DNA of 64,000 nucleotides. Origin: Streptomyces asoensis. Its GTDB lineage: Bacteria > Actinomycetota > Actinomycetes > Streptomycetales > Streptomycetaceae. A model generated the notes under the pieces. It was not told where the DNA came from. It saw only the letters and a list, made by a program, of their open reading frames with translations, and searched no databases. The stretch spans positions 6,820,001 through 6,884,000 of the forward strand of contig NZ_CP049838.1 in assembly GCF_013085465.1 (NCBI RefSeq). Reading direction: 5' to 3'. Shown here one piece after another: positions 16,318 to 23,979 of this stretch. Position numbers and translations under genes: made by a program. Each line of letters starts with the position of its first letter. Position 1 is the stretch's first letter.

Positions 16318-17343
16318 ATGCGCATCGGAGTTCTCACCGCAGGTGGCGACTGCCCCGGCCTGAACGCAGTGATCCGGTCGGTCGTGCACCGCGCCGTCGA
16401 CAACTACGGCGACGAGGTGATCGGCTTCGAGGACGGCTACGCGGGTCTGCTGGACGGCCGTTACCGAAGCCTCGACCTCAACGCGGTGAGCGGCATCCTG
16501 GCCCGCGGCGGCACCATTCTCGGCTCGTCCCGCCTGGAGCGCGACCGGCTGCGCGAGGCCTGCGAGAGCGCCTCCGACATGATCCACGACTTCGGCATCG
16601 ACGCGCTGATCCCGATCGGCGGCGAGGGCACGCTGACGGCGGCGCGGATGCTGTCGGACGCCGGCCTGCCGGTGGTGGGCGTCCCGAAGACGATCGACAA
16701 CGACATCTCGTCGACGGACCGCACCTTCGGCTTCGACACGGCGGTGGGCGTCGCGACGGAGGCGATGGACCGCCTCAAGACCACGGCGGAGTCCCACCAG
16801 CGGGTGATGGTGGTCGAGGTCATGGGCCGCCACGCGGGCTGGATCGCGCTGGAGTCCGGGATGGCCGCCGGCGCGCACGGGATCTGTCTGCCGGAGCGGC
16901 CCTTCGACCCCACCGACCTGGTGAAGATGGTCGAGGAGCGGTTCGCGCGCGGCAAGAAGTTCGCGGTGATCTGCGTCGCGGAAGGCGCGCACCCGGCCGA
17001 CGGCACCATGGACTACAGCAAGGGCGCGATCGACCAGTTCGGTCACGAGCGCTTCCAGGGCATCGGCACGGCGCTGGCCTACGAGCTGGAGAAGCGGCTC
17101 GGCAAGGAGGCCCGACCGGTGATTCTCGGCCACGTCCAGCGTGGCGGTGTCCCGACGGCGTACGACCGTGTCCTCGCGACCCGCTTCGGCTGGCACGCGG
17201 TGGAGGCGGCGCACCGGGGCCAGTTCGGGCGGATGACCGCGCTGCGCGGGACGGACGTGGTGATGGTGCCGCTGGCGGAGGCGGTGACCGAGCTGAAGAC
17301 GGTGCCGAAGGACCGGATCGTCGAGGCGGAGTCGGTCTTCTAG
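16318..17343 (+). CDS. pfkA: 6-phosphofructokinase, group III actinobacterial type
   Basis: 341 residues, start ATG 16318 with CAGGAG 11 bases upstream. Motifs: LTAGGDCPGLNAVIR (ATP/phosphate loop), GGEGTL at 101-106, PKTIDND and MGRHAGWIAL, and a C-terminal HVQRGGVPTAYDR substrate loop. Position 104 is Gly (Asp would indicate pyrophosphate use) while the PKTIDND Lys of pyrophosphate enzymes is kept, the mixed pattern of streptomycete ATP-dependent PFKs. It phosphorylates fructose 6-phosphate in glycolysis. The upstream open frame starting at 16189 overlaps the control region and is not taken as coding. Confidence 0.94.
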   Translation: MRIGVLTAGGDCPGLNAVIRSVVHRAVDNYGDEVIGFEDGYAGLLDGRYRSLDLNAVSGILARGGTILGSSRLERDRLREACESASDMIHDFGIDALIPIGGEGTLTAARMLSDAGLPVVGVPKTIDNDISSTDRTFGFDTAVGVATEAMDRLKTTAESHQRVMVVEVMGRHAGWIALESGMAAGAHGICLPERPFDPTDLVKMVEERFARGKKFAVICVAEGAHPADGTMDYSKGAIDQFGHERFQGIGTALAYELEKRLGKEARPVILGHVQRGGVPTAYDRVLATRFGWHAVEAAHRGQFGRMTALRGTDVVMVPLAEAVTELKTVPKDRIVEAESVF

Positions 17344-17377
17344 GGCGGACCCCGGGGCGCTTGCCTCGCGGACGGCC

Positions 17378-18100
17378 CTAGGCGGTCCGGTTCTCGAGGC
17401 TCGTCCAGAAGGTGTCGACGATCCGGTCGAGGAAGTCCCGGCCGGCGTCGCTCGCCTCCCCGGCCGCGCTGCCGCCGCCCCAGCTCAGTGTGGCGACCAT
17501 CTGCCCCTGGTAGTCCTGGTGCAGCTCCTGGAGGGCCTCCTCCAGGAGACGCCGGTCCAGGGGCACGATCCTGCCCACGGGCCTGACGTACGCCTGCCAG
17601 CGGGTGCGGGCGGCGGTGCGCAGCAGGTCCGCCAGCTTGGCCTCCAGGCCGGTGACGGTGACCAGGTCGGGCAGCGAGAGGTCGAGCAGCTCGGCGAGGG
17701 CGGCGGACTGCCGGTCCGTGCCGCGCCACTGCCCGCTCTCCTCCATCCGCGTGTACGCCAGGAACTCGTGCCCCACGGCCCGGGCGACGTCCTCGGGGGC
17801 GAAGCCCTGGGCGACGCGGTGTTCGCGCAGGGTGCGCGGCCTGCCGATCAGCTCACCCGGGGAACACCACAACACGCCCGCGAGAGCGGTGAGTTCGGGA
17901 TGCGTGGGGGTGAGTGCCCCGCGCTCCCAGCTGATGACGAGATCGGGGGTGGCGTGCGGCAGGGCGTAGGAGGCGCGCAGTCCGTGGGCGACGTGGTCCG
18001 GGGTCATGCCGAGCGCCGCGCGGAGCCTGCGGGCGGCGGGGGCGTTGAAGGGGGGACCTGGCTGACGGGTGTGGGCTGGAGGTCTGGGCACGGGGGACAA
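17378..18100 (-). CDS. helix-turn-helix (XRE-like) DNA-binding protein
   Basis: About 240 residues. Two HTH-like segments in tandem: residues ~24-80 (ALGMTPDHVAHGLR...LVISWERGALTPTHPELTALAGVLWCSPGEL) and ~88-150 (LREHRVAQGFAPEDVARAVG...YTRMEESGQWRGTDRQSAALAELLDL). The rest is helical with no recognised ligand domain (LVTVTGLEAKLADLLRTAART). The start is uncertain: TTG 18100, or GTG 18091; neither has a good Shine-Dalgarno, so the message may be leaderless. It follows the nucleosidase gene on the same strand with 83 bases between, where an elaborate inverted repeat lies. Role unknown. Confidence 0.75.
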   Translation of the reverse strand: MSPVPRPPAHTRQPGPPFNAPAARRLRAALGMTPDHVAHGLRASYALPHATPDLVISWERGALTPTHPELTALAGVLWCSPGELIGRPRTLREHRVAQGFAPEDVARAVGHEFLAYTRMEESGQWRGTDRQSAALAELLDLSLPDLVTVTGLEAKLADLLRTAARTRWQAYVRPVGRIVPLDRRLLEEALQELHQDYQGQMVATLSWGGGSAAGEASDAGRDFLDRIVDTFWTSLENRTA

Positions 18101-18144
18101 GGTAGGGGGGCGGAAGGCGCGGTGACTACAGGGTGTTTGGACAT

Positions 18145-18177
18145 GGTCACCAGTTGTAGGAACCTACGGTGGTGACC
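18145..18177. promoter_or_regulatory. nested inverted repeats upstream of the HTH gene
   Basis: Outer arms GGTCACCA (18145-18152) and TGGTGACC (18170-18177) match perfectly. Between them GTAGG (18156-18160) and CCTAC (18163-18167) flank AA. The two dyads are offset by half a base pair. This is the region where a promoter for the HTH gene and 3' signals of the nucleosidase gene should be; it may be an autoregulatory site. Confidence 0.5.
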
Positions 18178-18183
18178 GGTCGG

Positions 18184-19068
18184 TCAGTTGTGCCGCGTGA
18201 TCTTTCCGACGACCGGCCCGTAGTAGGTGCCGCCCTGGAAGTTGATGGTGTCGCCGCCTGAGCCTGAGCCTGAGCCTGAGCCTGCTCCTGCTCCTGCTCC
18301 TGAGCCGGGTCGGGGCTCCTCCTGGGTGCCGGAGGTGCTCCGTGGGCGGGGGGCGTGCTTGCGCAGGACCGCCACCGCGACCTTGGCCGCCTGCCCCGCC
18401 GCCAGCTCCTGCGAACCCTCCGCGTCGGCCGCGCCCTTCCCGGCGTCGGCGAGGTCGCTGATGCCCCGGATGACGAGGGCGTCCAGCCGGCCGCCGAGGT
18501 GCGCCGCGTGGGACGCCCCCGAGCCCTCCATCTCGATGGCGTACGCGTCGTTGTACGTCCGTCGGATGTGATCCCGCACCGCGGACCGCTCGTCGGCCAG
18601 CACGACGTCCCCGCAGGCGATCGGCTTGCGGTGGGCCCGCACCCCGTCCAGGTCCCGCAGCGCCGAGCGGGCCGCCTGGACCAGGCGGTGCGAGCCGTGC
18701 CAGGACTCGGGGCGGGCCAGGAAACCCTCGGGGGTCTGCTTGCCGCCGTGGACGGCGTAGACCTTGGTGCCGACGACTACGTCACCGAGCCGCAGGTCGT
18801 CCTTGAGGCCGCCCGCGACCCCCACGAAGAGCAGGCACTCGGGGGTGAGTTCGGAGACGATACGGGTGGTGAGCGCCGCCGTGGTCAGGGCGCCCTCGCC
18901 GAGCTCGGCGAGCGCCACCGTCCAGCCCGTGCCGGAGAGCCGGCCCTGTTCGAGACGGGTTCCGTCGTCGAGGACGACTTCGTCGAGGGATTCCAGGAGT
19001 GCGCGCACGGCGTCGTACTCGACGGGAAGCGCGGTGAGGACCACGGCGATGGGTTCGGTCTCGGGCAC
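18184..19068 (-). CDS. nucleoside phosphorylase-fold (MTAN-like) protein with C-terminal amyloid-signalling-like motif
   Basis: 294 residues. Residues 1-240 are a purine nucleoside phosphorylase / methylthioadenosine nucleosidase domain: LTALPVEYDA with Glu17, FVGVAGGLKDDLRLGDVVVG, AIEMEG with Glu181 and GISD with Asp205, so the catalytic set looks intact. Residues 241-271 are a Pro/Ser then Gly-Ser/Gly-Ala repeat linker. The last 22 residues contain DTINFQGGTYYGPVVGKI, which closely resembles the actinobacterial RHIM-like bacterial amyloid signalling motifs (N-x-x-GG-x-x-x-GPVV pattern) that link NLR sensors to effector domains. Predicted: a signalling-triggered effector hydrolysing a nucleoside. 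Start GTG 19068. It is divergent from a membrane-protein gene 45 bases away. The fold is confident; the motif class is inference from recall. Confidence 0.8.
   Translation of the reverse strand: MPETEPIAVVLTALPVEYDAVRALLESLDEVVLDDGTRLEQGRLSGTGWTVALAELGEGALTTAALTTRIVSELTPECLLFVGVAGGLKDDLRLGDVVVGTKVYAVHGGKQTPEGFLARPESWHGSHRLVQAARSALRDLDGVRAHRKPIACGDVVLADERSAVRDHIRRTYNDAYAIEMEGSGASHAAHLGGRLDALVIRGISDLADAGKGAADAEGSQELAAGQAAKVAVAVLRKHAPRPRSTSGTQEEPRPGSGAGAGAGSGSGSGSGGDTINFQGGTYYGPVVGKITRHN
18257..18304 (+). repeat. hexanucleotide tandem repeat in nucleosidase linker
   Basis: Eight tandem units of CCTGAG/CCTGCT at 18257-18304 encode, on the minus strand, the Gly-Ala and Gly-Ser dipeptide linker between the enzyme domain and the C-terminal motif. 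Unit number could vary by slippage without frameshift. Confidence 0.85.
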
Positions 19069-19113
19069 ACCCTTAAGGTACTGCCAGGATCATCGGGGGA
19101 GGGGGCGGTCACC

Positions 19114-19659
19114 ATGGCCGAACAGGACGTCAGCGCCGGTCAGTTGCTGCTCGCCGAGTACCAGAGTGTCAAGGACGAGCAGAAGGCGCGGATCGGGTTC
19201 CGGGACAACCTGCTGTACGTGACCCTGGCGGTGGTGGCGGCGGTGATCGCCGCGGCGGCCCAGGCCGAACAGGCGTCGATGTTGCTGGCGTTGCCGCCGG
19301 TGTGCGTGGTGCTGGGGTGGACCTACCTGGTCAACGACGAGAAGATCTCGGCCGTCGGGCGGTATGTACGGCAGGAGTTGGGGCCGAGGCTCGCCGAACT
19401 GGCCGGGACCGAGGCGGCCTTCCGGTGGGAGACCTACCACCGGGGCGGCCCCGGGCGGACCTCCCGGAAGGTCGTGCAGTGCGTGGTCGATCTGCTGGCG
19501 TTCTGTGTCGTGCCGACGGCCGCGCTGGTCGTGTACTGGGGCGGGGGACAGGTGTCGGCGGGGCTGCTGGTGCTGTCCCTGGCCGAGGCGGGAGCGGTGG
19601 CGGGGCTGGGGGTCTTCGTCGTGCGGTACGCGCTGCCGTTCGGGGGCGGTGGTGAGTGA
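19114..19659 (+). CDS. four-TM integral membrane protein divergent from the nucleosidase
   Basis: 181 residues. Hydrophobic segments at about 30-48, 50-70, 116-137 and 142-168; segments 2 and 3 are separated by a charged loop (NDEKISAVGRYVRQELGPRLAELAG...RWETYHRGGPGRTSRKV). The N-terminus is hydrophilic with an amphipathic helix (LLLAEYQSVKDEQKARIGFRDN). Start ATG 19114 follows GGGGAGGGGGC. No enzymatic motif is visible. Its tight divergent pairing with an effector-like nucleosidase suggests a shared promoter region and possibly a membrane partner, but this is inference. Such small 4TM proteins occur widely in Streptomyces as hypothetical proteins. Confidence 0.78.
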   Translation: MAEQDVSAGQLLLAEYQSVKDEQKARIGFRDNLLYVTLAVVAAVIAAAAQAEQASMLLALPPVCVVLGWTYLVNDEKISAVGRYVRQELGPRLAELAGTEAAFRWETYHRGGPGRTSRKVVQCVVDLLAFCVVPTAALVVYWGGGQVSAGLLVLSLAEAGAVAGLGVFVVRYALPFGGGGE

Positions 19660-19949
19660 GGGCGGCGGCGGTGAGCGGTGAGCGATGCCGGTGGCGGTGA
19701 GCGAGGTGGTGGCGGTGAAGTGAGGGGGGCGGTGGGTGAGTGTGGTGGCAGTGAGTGACGGCGGCCGCGGTGGGTCAGGTGGCGGCGGCGGGTCAGGTGG
19801 CGGCGGCGGGTCAGGGGGGCGGCGGTGGGAGATGGCCCTGGCGGTGGGTGAGTGTGGTGGCAGTGAGTGACGGCGGCCGCGGTGGGTCAGGTGGCGGCGG
19901 CGGGTCAGGGTGGTGATGGTGGTGGTGGGTGGTCAGGGGGGTGCGGCGG
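19660..19949 (+). repeat. G-rich intergenic region with 70-bp direct repeats
   Basis: The + strand is extremely G-rich. A 70-base sequence occurs exactly twice, at 19728-19797 and 19840-19909 (112-base period), each including tandem 18-base GGTGGCGGCGGCGGGTCA-like units. Many GGG/GGCGG runs could form G-quadruplexes on the + strand. No coding frame is credible. It lies between two convergent genes. Confidence 0.8.
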
Positions 19950-20645
19950 TCACTTGCCGCGGGTCGTGCGCACCCAGCGGTAGACCAGTTCCGGCCTCCC
20001 CACCTGCCCGTACAGCGGCTTTCGCTCGGCTCTTCCCGCCTCCACCAGATGCTCCAGATACCGCCGGGCCGTGATGCGTGAGATGCCCACCGACTCGGCG
20101 ACCCCCGCCGCGGTCAGCCCCTGCTCCGCCTCCCGTACGGTCTCCGTCACCCGCTCCAGCGTGGGCGCGCTCAGCCCCTTGGGCAGCGCGGCCGGCCCCG
20201 GCGCGCGCAGGGCCGCCAGCGCCCGGTCCACCTCGTCCTGACCGCTCGCCTCGCCCGCGGCCCCCCGGAACTCGGCGTACCGCACCAGCCGGTCCCGAAG
20301 CGTGGCGAAGGTGAAGGGCTTCAGCACGTACTGCACGACGCCGAGCGAGACGCCCTCCCGCACCACCGTCAGGTCCCGCGCCGACGTCACCGCTATCACA
20401 TCCGCGTGATACCCCGCCGCCCGCAGCGAGCGGGCCAGCTGGAGCCCGTGCGCGTCGGGCAGGTGCAGGTCCAGCAGCAGCAGGTCGACCGGCGTGCGGT
20501 CCAGCAGACGCCGGGCCTCCGCGCCGGTGTGCGCCTTGCCCACCGCGACGAATCCCGGCACCCGGCCCACGTACATCACATGGGCGTCCGCGGCGACCGG
20601 ATCGTCCTCCACGACCAGCACTCTGATCGGCTCTTCGCTCGTCAT
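19950..20645 (-). CDS. response regulator, CitB/DcuR type
   Basis: 231 residues. Receiver domain 1-125 with acidic pocket VVEDDP, phospho-acceptor Asp59 in LLLLDLHLPD, Ser/Thr switch (VTSARD) and Lys in YVLKPF. The C-terminal part (~150-225) carries an HTH (LTAAGVAESVGISRITARRYLEHLVEAG), as in CitB/DpiA-type regulators of C4-dicarboxylate and citrate uptake. Start ATG overlaps the kinase stop by four bases (ATGA). Together with the kinase it is divergent from dctA, which it probably activates. Confidence 0.92.
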   Translation of the reverse strand: MTSEEPIRVLVVEDDPVAADAHVMYVGRVPGFVAVGKAHTGAEARRLLDRTPVDLLLLDLHLPDAHGLQLARSLRAAGYHADVIAVTSARDLTVVREGVSLGVVQYVLKPFTFATLRDRLVRYAEFRGAAGEASGQDEVDRALAALRAPGPAALPKGLSAPTLERVTETVREAEQGLTAAGVAESVGISRITARRYLEHLVEAGRAERKPLYGQVGRPELVYRWVRTTRGK

Positions 20646-22303
20646 CCCTTGCCTCCAGACCCCGACACGGAGCCGGTGGTACCGGACGCGGCGGCACCGG
20701 AGGCCGTCGTCGTCGGCAACGGCAGGCGCACCAGGAACTCCGCTCCGCCGCCCGCGGCCTCCGCCACCGACAGCGTCCCCTCGTGCCGCTGTACCGCCTG
20801 CCGGACCAGCGCCAGCCCGAGGCCCCGCCCGCCCGGCCCGGCCGGCTTCGTCGAGAAGCCGCGTTCGAAGACCAGGGAGGCGTGTGCGGGATCCACTCCC
20901 GCTCCCGTGTCCGCCACCCGCAGCAGCAGCTCGGCGCCCTCCGTGGCGGCGGTGACCGTCACCTGCGCCCGGGTGCTCCCCTGGGCCGCGTCCACCGCGT
21001 TGTCGATGAGGTTGCCCAGGATCGTCACCAGGTCCCTGGCGGGGAGCGACTCCGGCAGCAGGCCGTCGTCCAGGGTGCTCTCCTGCGACACCACCAGCTC
21101 CACGCCCCGCTCGTTCGCCTGGGCCGTCTTGCCCAGCAGCAGGGCCGCCAGGACCGGCTCGCTGACCGCCGCGACCACCTGGTCCGTCAGCGCCTGGGCC
21201 AGTTCCAGTTCCGCGGTCGCGAAGTCCACCGCCTCCTCCGCCCGGCCCAGCTCGATCAGCGACACCACGGTGTGCAGCCGGTTCGCCGCCTCGTGGGCCT
21301 GTGAGCGCAGCGCCTGCGTGAAGCCGCGCTCGGAGTCCAGCTCGCCCATCACGGACTGGAGCTCGGTCACATCGCGCAGGGTGACCACGGTGCCCCGGCG
21401 CTCGCCGCCCGACACCGGGGAGGTGTTCACCACGAGCACCCGGTCCGCCGTCAGATACACCTCGTCCACCCGGGGCTCCGAGGAGAGCAGCGCACCCGTC
21501 AGCGGGGCCGGCAGACCCAGTTCCGCCACGGACATGCCCACCACCTCCCCCGAGACGCCCAGCAGCTCCCGGCCCCCGTCGTTGATCAGCGCCACCTTGT
21601 ACTGTCCGTCCAGCATCAGCAACCCCTCCCGCACCGCGTGCAGCGCGGCCTGGTGGTAGTCGTGCATATGGCTCAGCTCGGCCGCGTTCATGCCATGGGT
21701 GTGGCGGCGCAGGGAGGCGTTGATGACGTACGTGCCGATCGCGCCGAGGGCGAGCGCGCCGACGGCCACCGCGAACAGGGCCGTCACCTGGTCCTGCACC
21801 CGCTTGCTGATCGACTCGACCTTGATCCCCGCGCTGACCAGGCCGATGATCGTGCCGTCGTCCTCGATCGGGGTGACCGCGCGGACGGACGCGCCGAGGG
21901 TGCCGGTGTAGGTCTCGGTGAAGGTGTCGCCCTTCAGGGCCTTCGCCGTGTTGCCGCGGAAGCGCTGGCCGATCTGGGTCTTGTCCGGGTGGGTCCAGCG
22001 GATGCCCTCCGGGTTCATGATCGTGACGAAGTCGACCTCCGTGTCCTTCATGACCCGCAGGGCGTACGGCTGGAGCTCGGCGGTGGGCTTCGCGGTCCGG
22101 ATCGCCGCCCGTACGGAGGGTGAGTCGGCGACCGAGCGGGCCACGGCCGTGGCCTGGCGGCCCGCCGCCTCCTCGGCCTGGTTGCGGTCGCTGACGTACG
22201 TGAACAGCGCGTATCCCGCGACGAGCACCGCTATCAGCACCGCCTGCATGGCGAAGAGCTGGCCGGCCAGGCTGCGGGGTCTCGGCAGAGCGGGTATGCG
22301 CAT
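20642..22303 (-). CDS. sensor histidine kinase, CitA/DcuS type
   Basis: 553 residues. TM1 ~13-33, an extracytoplasmic PAS-like sensor (~40-170, with DFVTIMNPEGIRWTHPD as in CitA/DcuS sensors), TM2 ~175-197, a cytoplasmic PAS (~215-320) and a kinase core with the CitA/DcuS-type H box AHEAANRLHTVVSLIELG, N box NLIDNAVDAA, G1 DTGAGVD, F box FERGFSTK and G2 GRGLGLAL. It should sense a C4-dicarboxylate or citrate outside the cell and phosphorylate the co-transcribed regulator. Start ATG 22303. The Gly/Ser-rich tail is unstructured. Confidence 0.93.
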   Translation of the reverse strand: MRIPALPRPRSLAGQLFAMQAVLIAVLVAGYALFTYVSDRNQAEEAAGRQATAVARSVADSPSVRAAIRTAKPTAELQPYALRVMKDTEVDFVTIMNPEGIRWTHPDKTQIGQRFRGNTAKALKGDTFTETYTGTLGASVRAVTPIEDDGTIIGLVSAGIKVESISKRVQDQVTALFAVAVGALALGAIGTYVINASLRRHTHGMNAAELSHMHDYHQAALHAVREGLLMLDGQYKVALINDGGRELLGVSGEVVGMSVAELGLPAPLTGALLSSEPRVDEVYLTADRVLVVNTSPVSGGERRGTVVTLRDVTELQSVMGELDSERGFTQALRSQAHEAANRLHTVVSLIELGRAEEAVDFATAELELAQALTDQVVAAVSEPVLAALLLGKTAQANERGVELVVSQESTLDDGLLPESLPARDLVTILGNLIDNAVDAAQGSTRAQVTVTAATEGAELLLRVADTGAGVDPAHASLVFERGFSTKPAGPGGRGLGLALVRQAVQRHEGTLSVAEAAGGGAEFLVRLPLPTTTASGAAASGTTGSVSGSGGKG

Positions 22304-22455
22304 GTCGTCAGTGTGCCCCCGGCGTTAAGTGTGAACTAAATGAACGGAAGGGTGACCGCCCTCACAGGGCGGGAGATAGTCACGGCAATCCCCCATAAAC
22401 CCCGGACGTGAGCCGCACGCCGGTGATGCCGACGAAGACGTCAAGGAGGGCAGCC
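22304..22455. promoter_or_regulatory. divergent region between sensor kinase and dctA
   Basis: 152 bases, AT-richer at the left end (GTTAAGTGTGAACTAAATGAACGG, 22324-22347 region), where the response regulator might bind. I found no long palindrome. A good ribosome site for dctA (AAGGAGG) closes it. Confidence 0.4.
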
Positions 22456-23862
22456 GTGGCCGCCAGCAGCACCCCCGACAAGGCACCTGCCGCACCCGCG
22501 GTCAAGCGGGACCGCACCCACTACCTGTACATCGCGGTGATCGTCGCGGTCGCCATCGGCATCGCCGTGGGGCTCGCCGCCCCCGACTTCGCCGTCGAGC
22601 TGAAGCCCATCGGGACCGGCTTCGTCAACCTGATCAAGATGATGATCTCGCCGATCATCTTCTGCACGATCGTGCTGGGCATCGGGTCCGTACGGAAGGC
22701 CGCCAAGGTCGGCGCCGTCGGCGGTATCGCCCTCGGCTACTTCATGGTCATGTCGCTGGTCGCCCTGGGTATCGGCCTCGTCGTCGGCAACATCCTGGAG
22801 CCGGGCACGGGCCTCGCCATCACGGACGCCGTGAAGGAGACCGGGCAGGCGCAGGTCTCGCCGGAGGCCAAGGACACCACCGAGTTCCTGCTCGGCATCA
22901 TCCCCACCACGATCGTCTCCGCCTTCACCGAGGGCGAGGTCCTCCAGACCCTCCTCATCGCCCTGCTCTGCGGCTTCGCGCTCCAGGCCATGGGCAAGGC
23001 CGGCCAGCCGGTGCTGCGCGGTGTCGAGCACATCCAGCGCCTCGTCTTCCGCGTCCTCGCGATGGTGATGTGGGCCGCCCCGATCGGTGCCTTCGGCGCC
23101 ATGGCCGCGGTCGTCGGCTCGTCGGGCGTGGACGCGCTCAAGAGCCTCGCCGTGCTGATGCTCGGCTTCTACGCCACCTGTTTCCTCTTCGTCTTCATCG
23201 TGCTCGGCGCGCTGCTGAAGATCGTCTCGGGTCTGAACATCCTCTCCCTGTTCAAGTACCTGGCCCGGGAGTTCCTGCTGATCCTGTCCACCTCCTCCTC
23301 CGAGTCCGCGCTGCCGCGGCTCATCGCGAAGATGGAGCACCTGGGTGTCAGCAAGCCCGTCGTCGGCATCACCGTCCCGACCGGCTACTCCTTCAACCTC
23401 GACGGCACCATGATCTACATGACCATGGCGTCCCTGTTCATCGCCGACGCCATGGGTACGCCGATGTCCCTCGGCGAGCAGATCCCGCTGCTGCTCTTCC
23501 TGTTCGTCGCCTCCAAGGGCGCGGCCGGTGTCACCGGCGCCGGCATGGCGACCCTGGCCGGCGGTCTCCAGTCGCACAAGCCCGCCCTGGTGGACGGCAT
23601 CGGCCTCATCGTCGGCATCGACCGCTTCATGAGCGAGGCCCGCGCCCTCACCAACTTCGCGGGCAACGCCGTCGCGACCGTCCTGATCGGGACCTGGACC
23701 AAGGAGATCGACAAGGAGCGCGTCGAGCTGGTGCTCGCAGGCGGCCTGCCCTTCGACGAGAAGACCCTGCTCGACGACGACGACGCCGACGGCGTCGAGA
23801 CCGCCCCGGCGGACGTGCCCGAGCAGCGCGAGGGCGGCGAGAAGGAACTCGCCAAGGCCTGA
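22456..23862 (+). CDS. dctA: C4-dicarboxylate transporter, DAACS family
   Basis: 468 residues with eight TM helices and two re-entrant loops. Family motifs: SPIIFCTIVLGIG, the serine-rich hairpin STSSSESALPRL, TGYSFNLDGTMIYM, and GAAGVTGAGMATLAGGL, DRFMSEARALTNFAGNAVATV near the C-terminus. It should import succinate, fumarate and malate with protons or sodium. I start at GTG 22456 (VAASSTPDKAP), seven bases after AAGGAGG; the earlier frame from 22408 lacks such a site. Divergent from the CitA/DcuS-type system, its likely regulator. Two terminators follow. Confidence 0.94.
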   Translation: MAASSTPDKAPAAPAVKRDRTHYLYIAVIVAVAIGIAVGLAAPDFAVELKPIGTGFVNLIKMMISPIIFCTIVLGIGSVRKAAKVGAVGGIALGYFMVMSLVALGIGLVVGNILEPGTGLAITDAVKETGQAQVSPEAKDTTEFLLGIIPTTIVSAFTEGEVLQTLLIALLCGFALQAMGKAGQPVLRGVEHIQRLVFRVLAMVMWAAPIGAFGAMAAVVGSSGVDALKSLAVLMLGFYATCFLFVFIVLGALLKIVSGLNILSLFKYLAREFLLILSTSSSESALPRLIAKMEHLGVSKPVVGITVPTGYSFNLDGTMIYMTMASLFIADAMGTPMSLGEQIPLLLFLFVASKGAAGVTGAGMATLAGGLQSHKPALVDGIGLIVGIDRFMSEARALTNFAGNAVATVLIGTWTKEIDKERVELVLAGGLPFDEKTLLDDDDADGVETAPADVPEQREGGEKELAKA

Positions 23863-23873
23863 CCCTCCCGACT

Positions 23874-23914
23874 CCGGGTGTCCGGCCCCGCCTGAACCGG
23901 GGCCGGACACCCGG
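23874..23914 (+). terminator. dctA terminator, first of two
   Basis: Perfect 17-bp stem: CCGGGTGTCCGGCCCCG (23874-23890) and its complement (23898-23914), loop CCTGAAC, starting 11 bases after the dctA stop. Confidence 0.85.
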
Positions 23915-23931
23915 CCACCACCCCACCGTCT

Positions 23932-23970
23932 CCGGGCGGCCGAGCACTCCCCCGTAGCTCGGCCGCCCGG
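23932..23970. terminator. second terminator between dctA and aldo/keto reductase
   Basis: Perfect 14-bp stem CCGGGCGGCCGAGC (23932-23945) with its complement (23957-23970), 11-base loop, followed on the + strand by TCCTTTGTTT. The convergent reductase gene ends ten bases to the right, so it may serve both sides. Confidence 0.8.
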
Positions 23971-23979
23971 TCCTTTGTT

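Noticed and set aside
16318..17343. Pyrophosphate-dependent phosphofructokinase
   Set aside because: Gly at position 104 (GGEGT) favours ATP; pyrophosphate enzymes have Asp there, although PKTIDND keeps the Lys.
18257..18304. Hexanucleotide repeat as an independent regulatory element
   Set aside because: It lies inside the nucleosidase coding sequence and encodes the Gly/Ser/Ala linker.
22408..22455. Upstream start for DctA at 22408
   Set aside because: The added 16 residues have no ribosome site and GTG 22456 has AAGGAGG at ideal distance.
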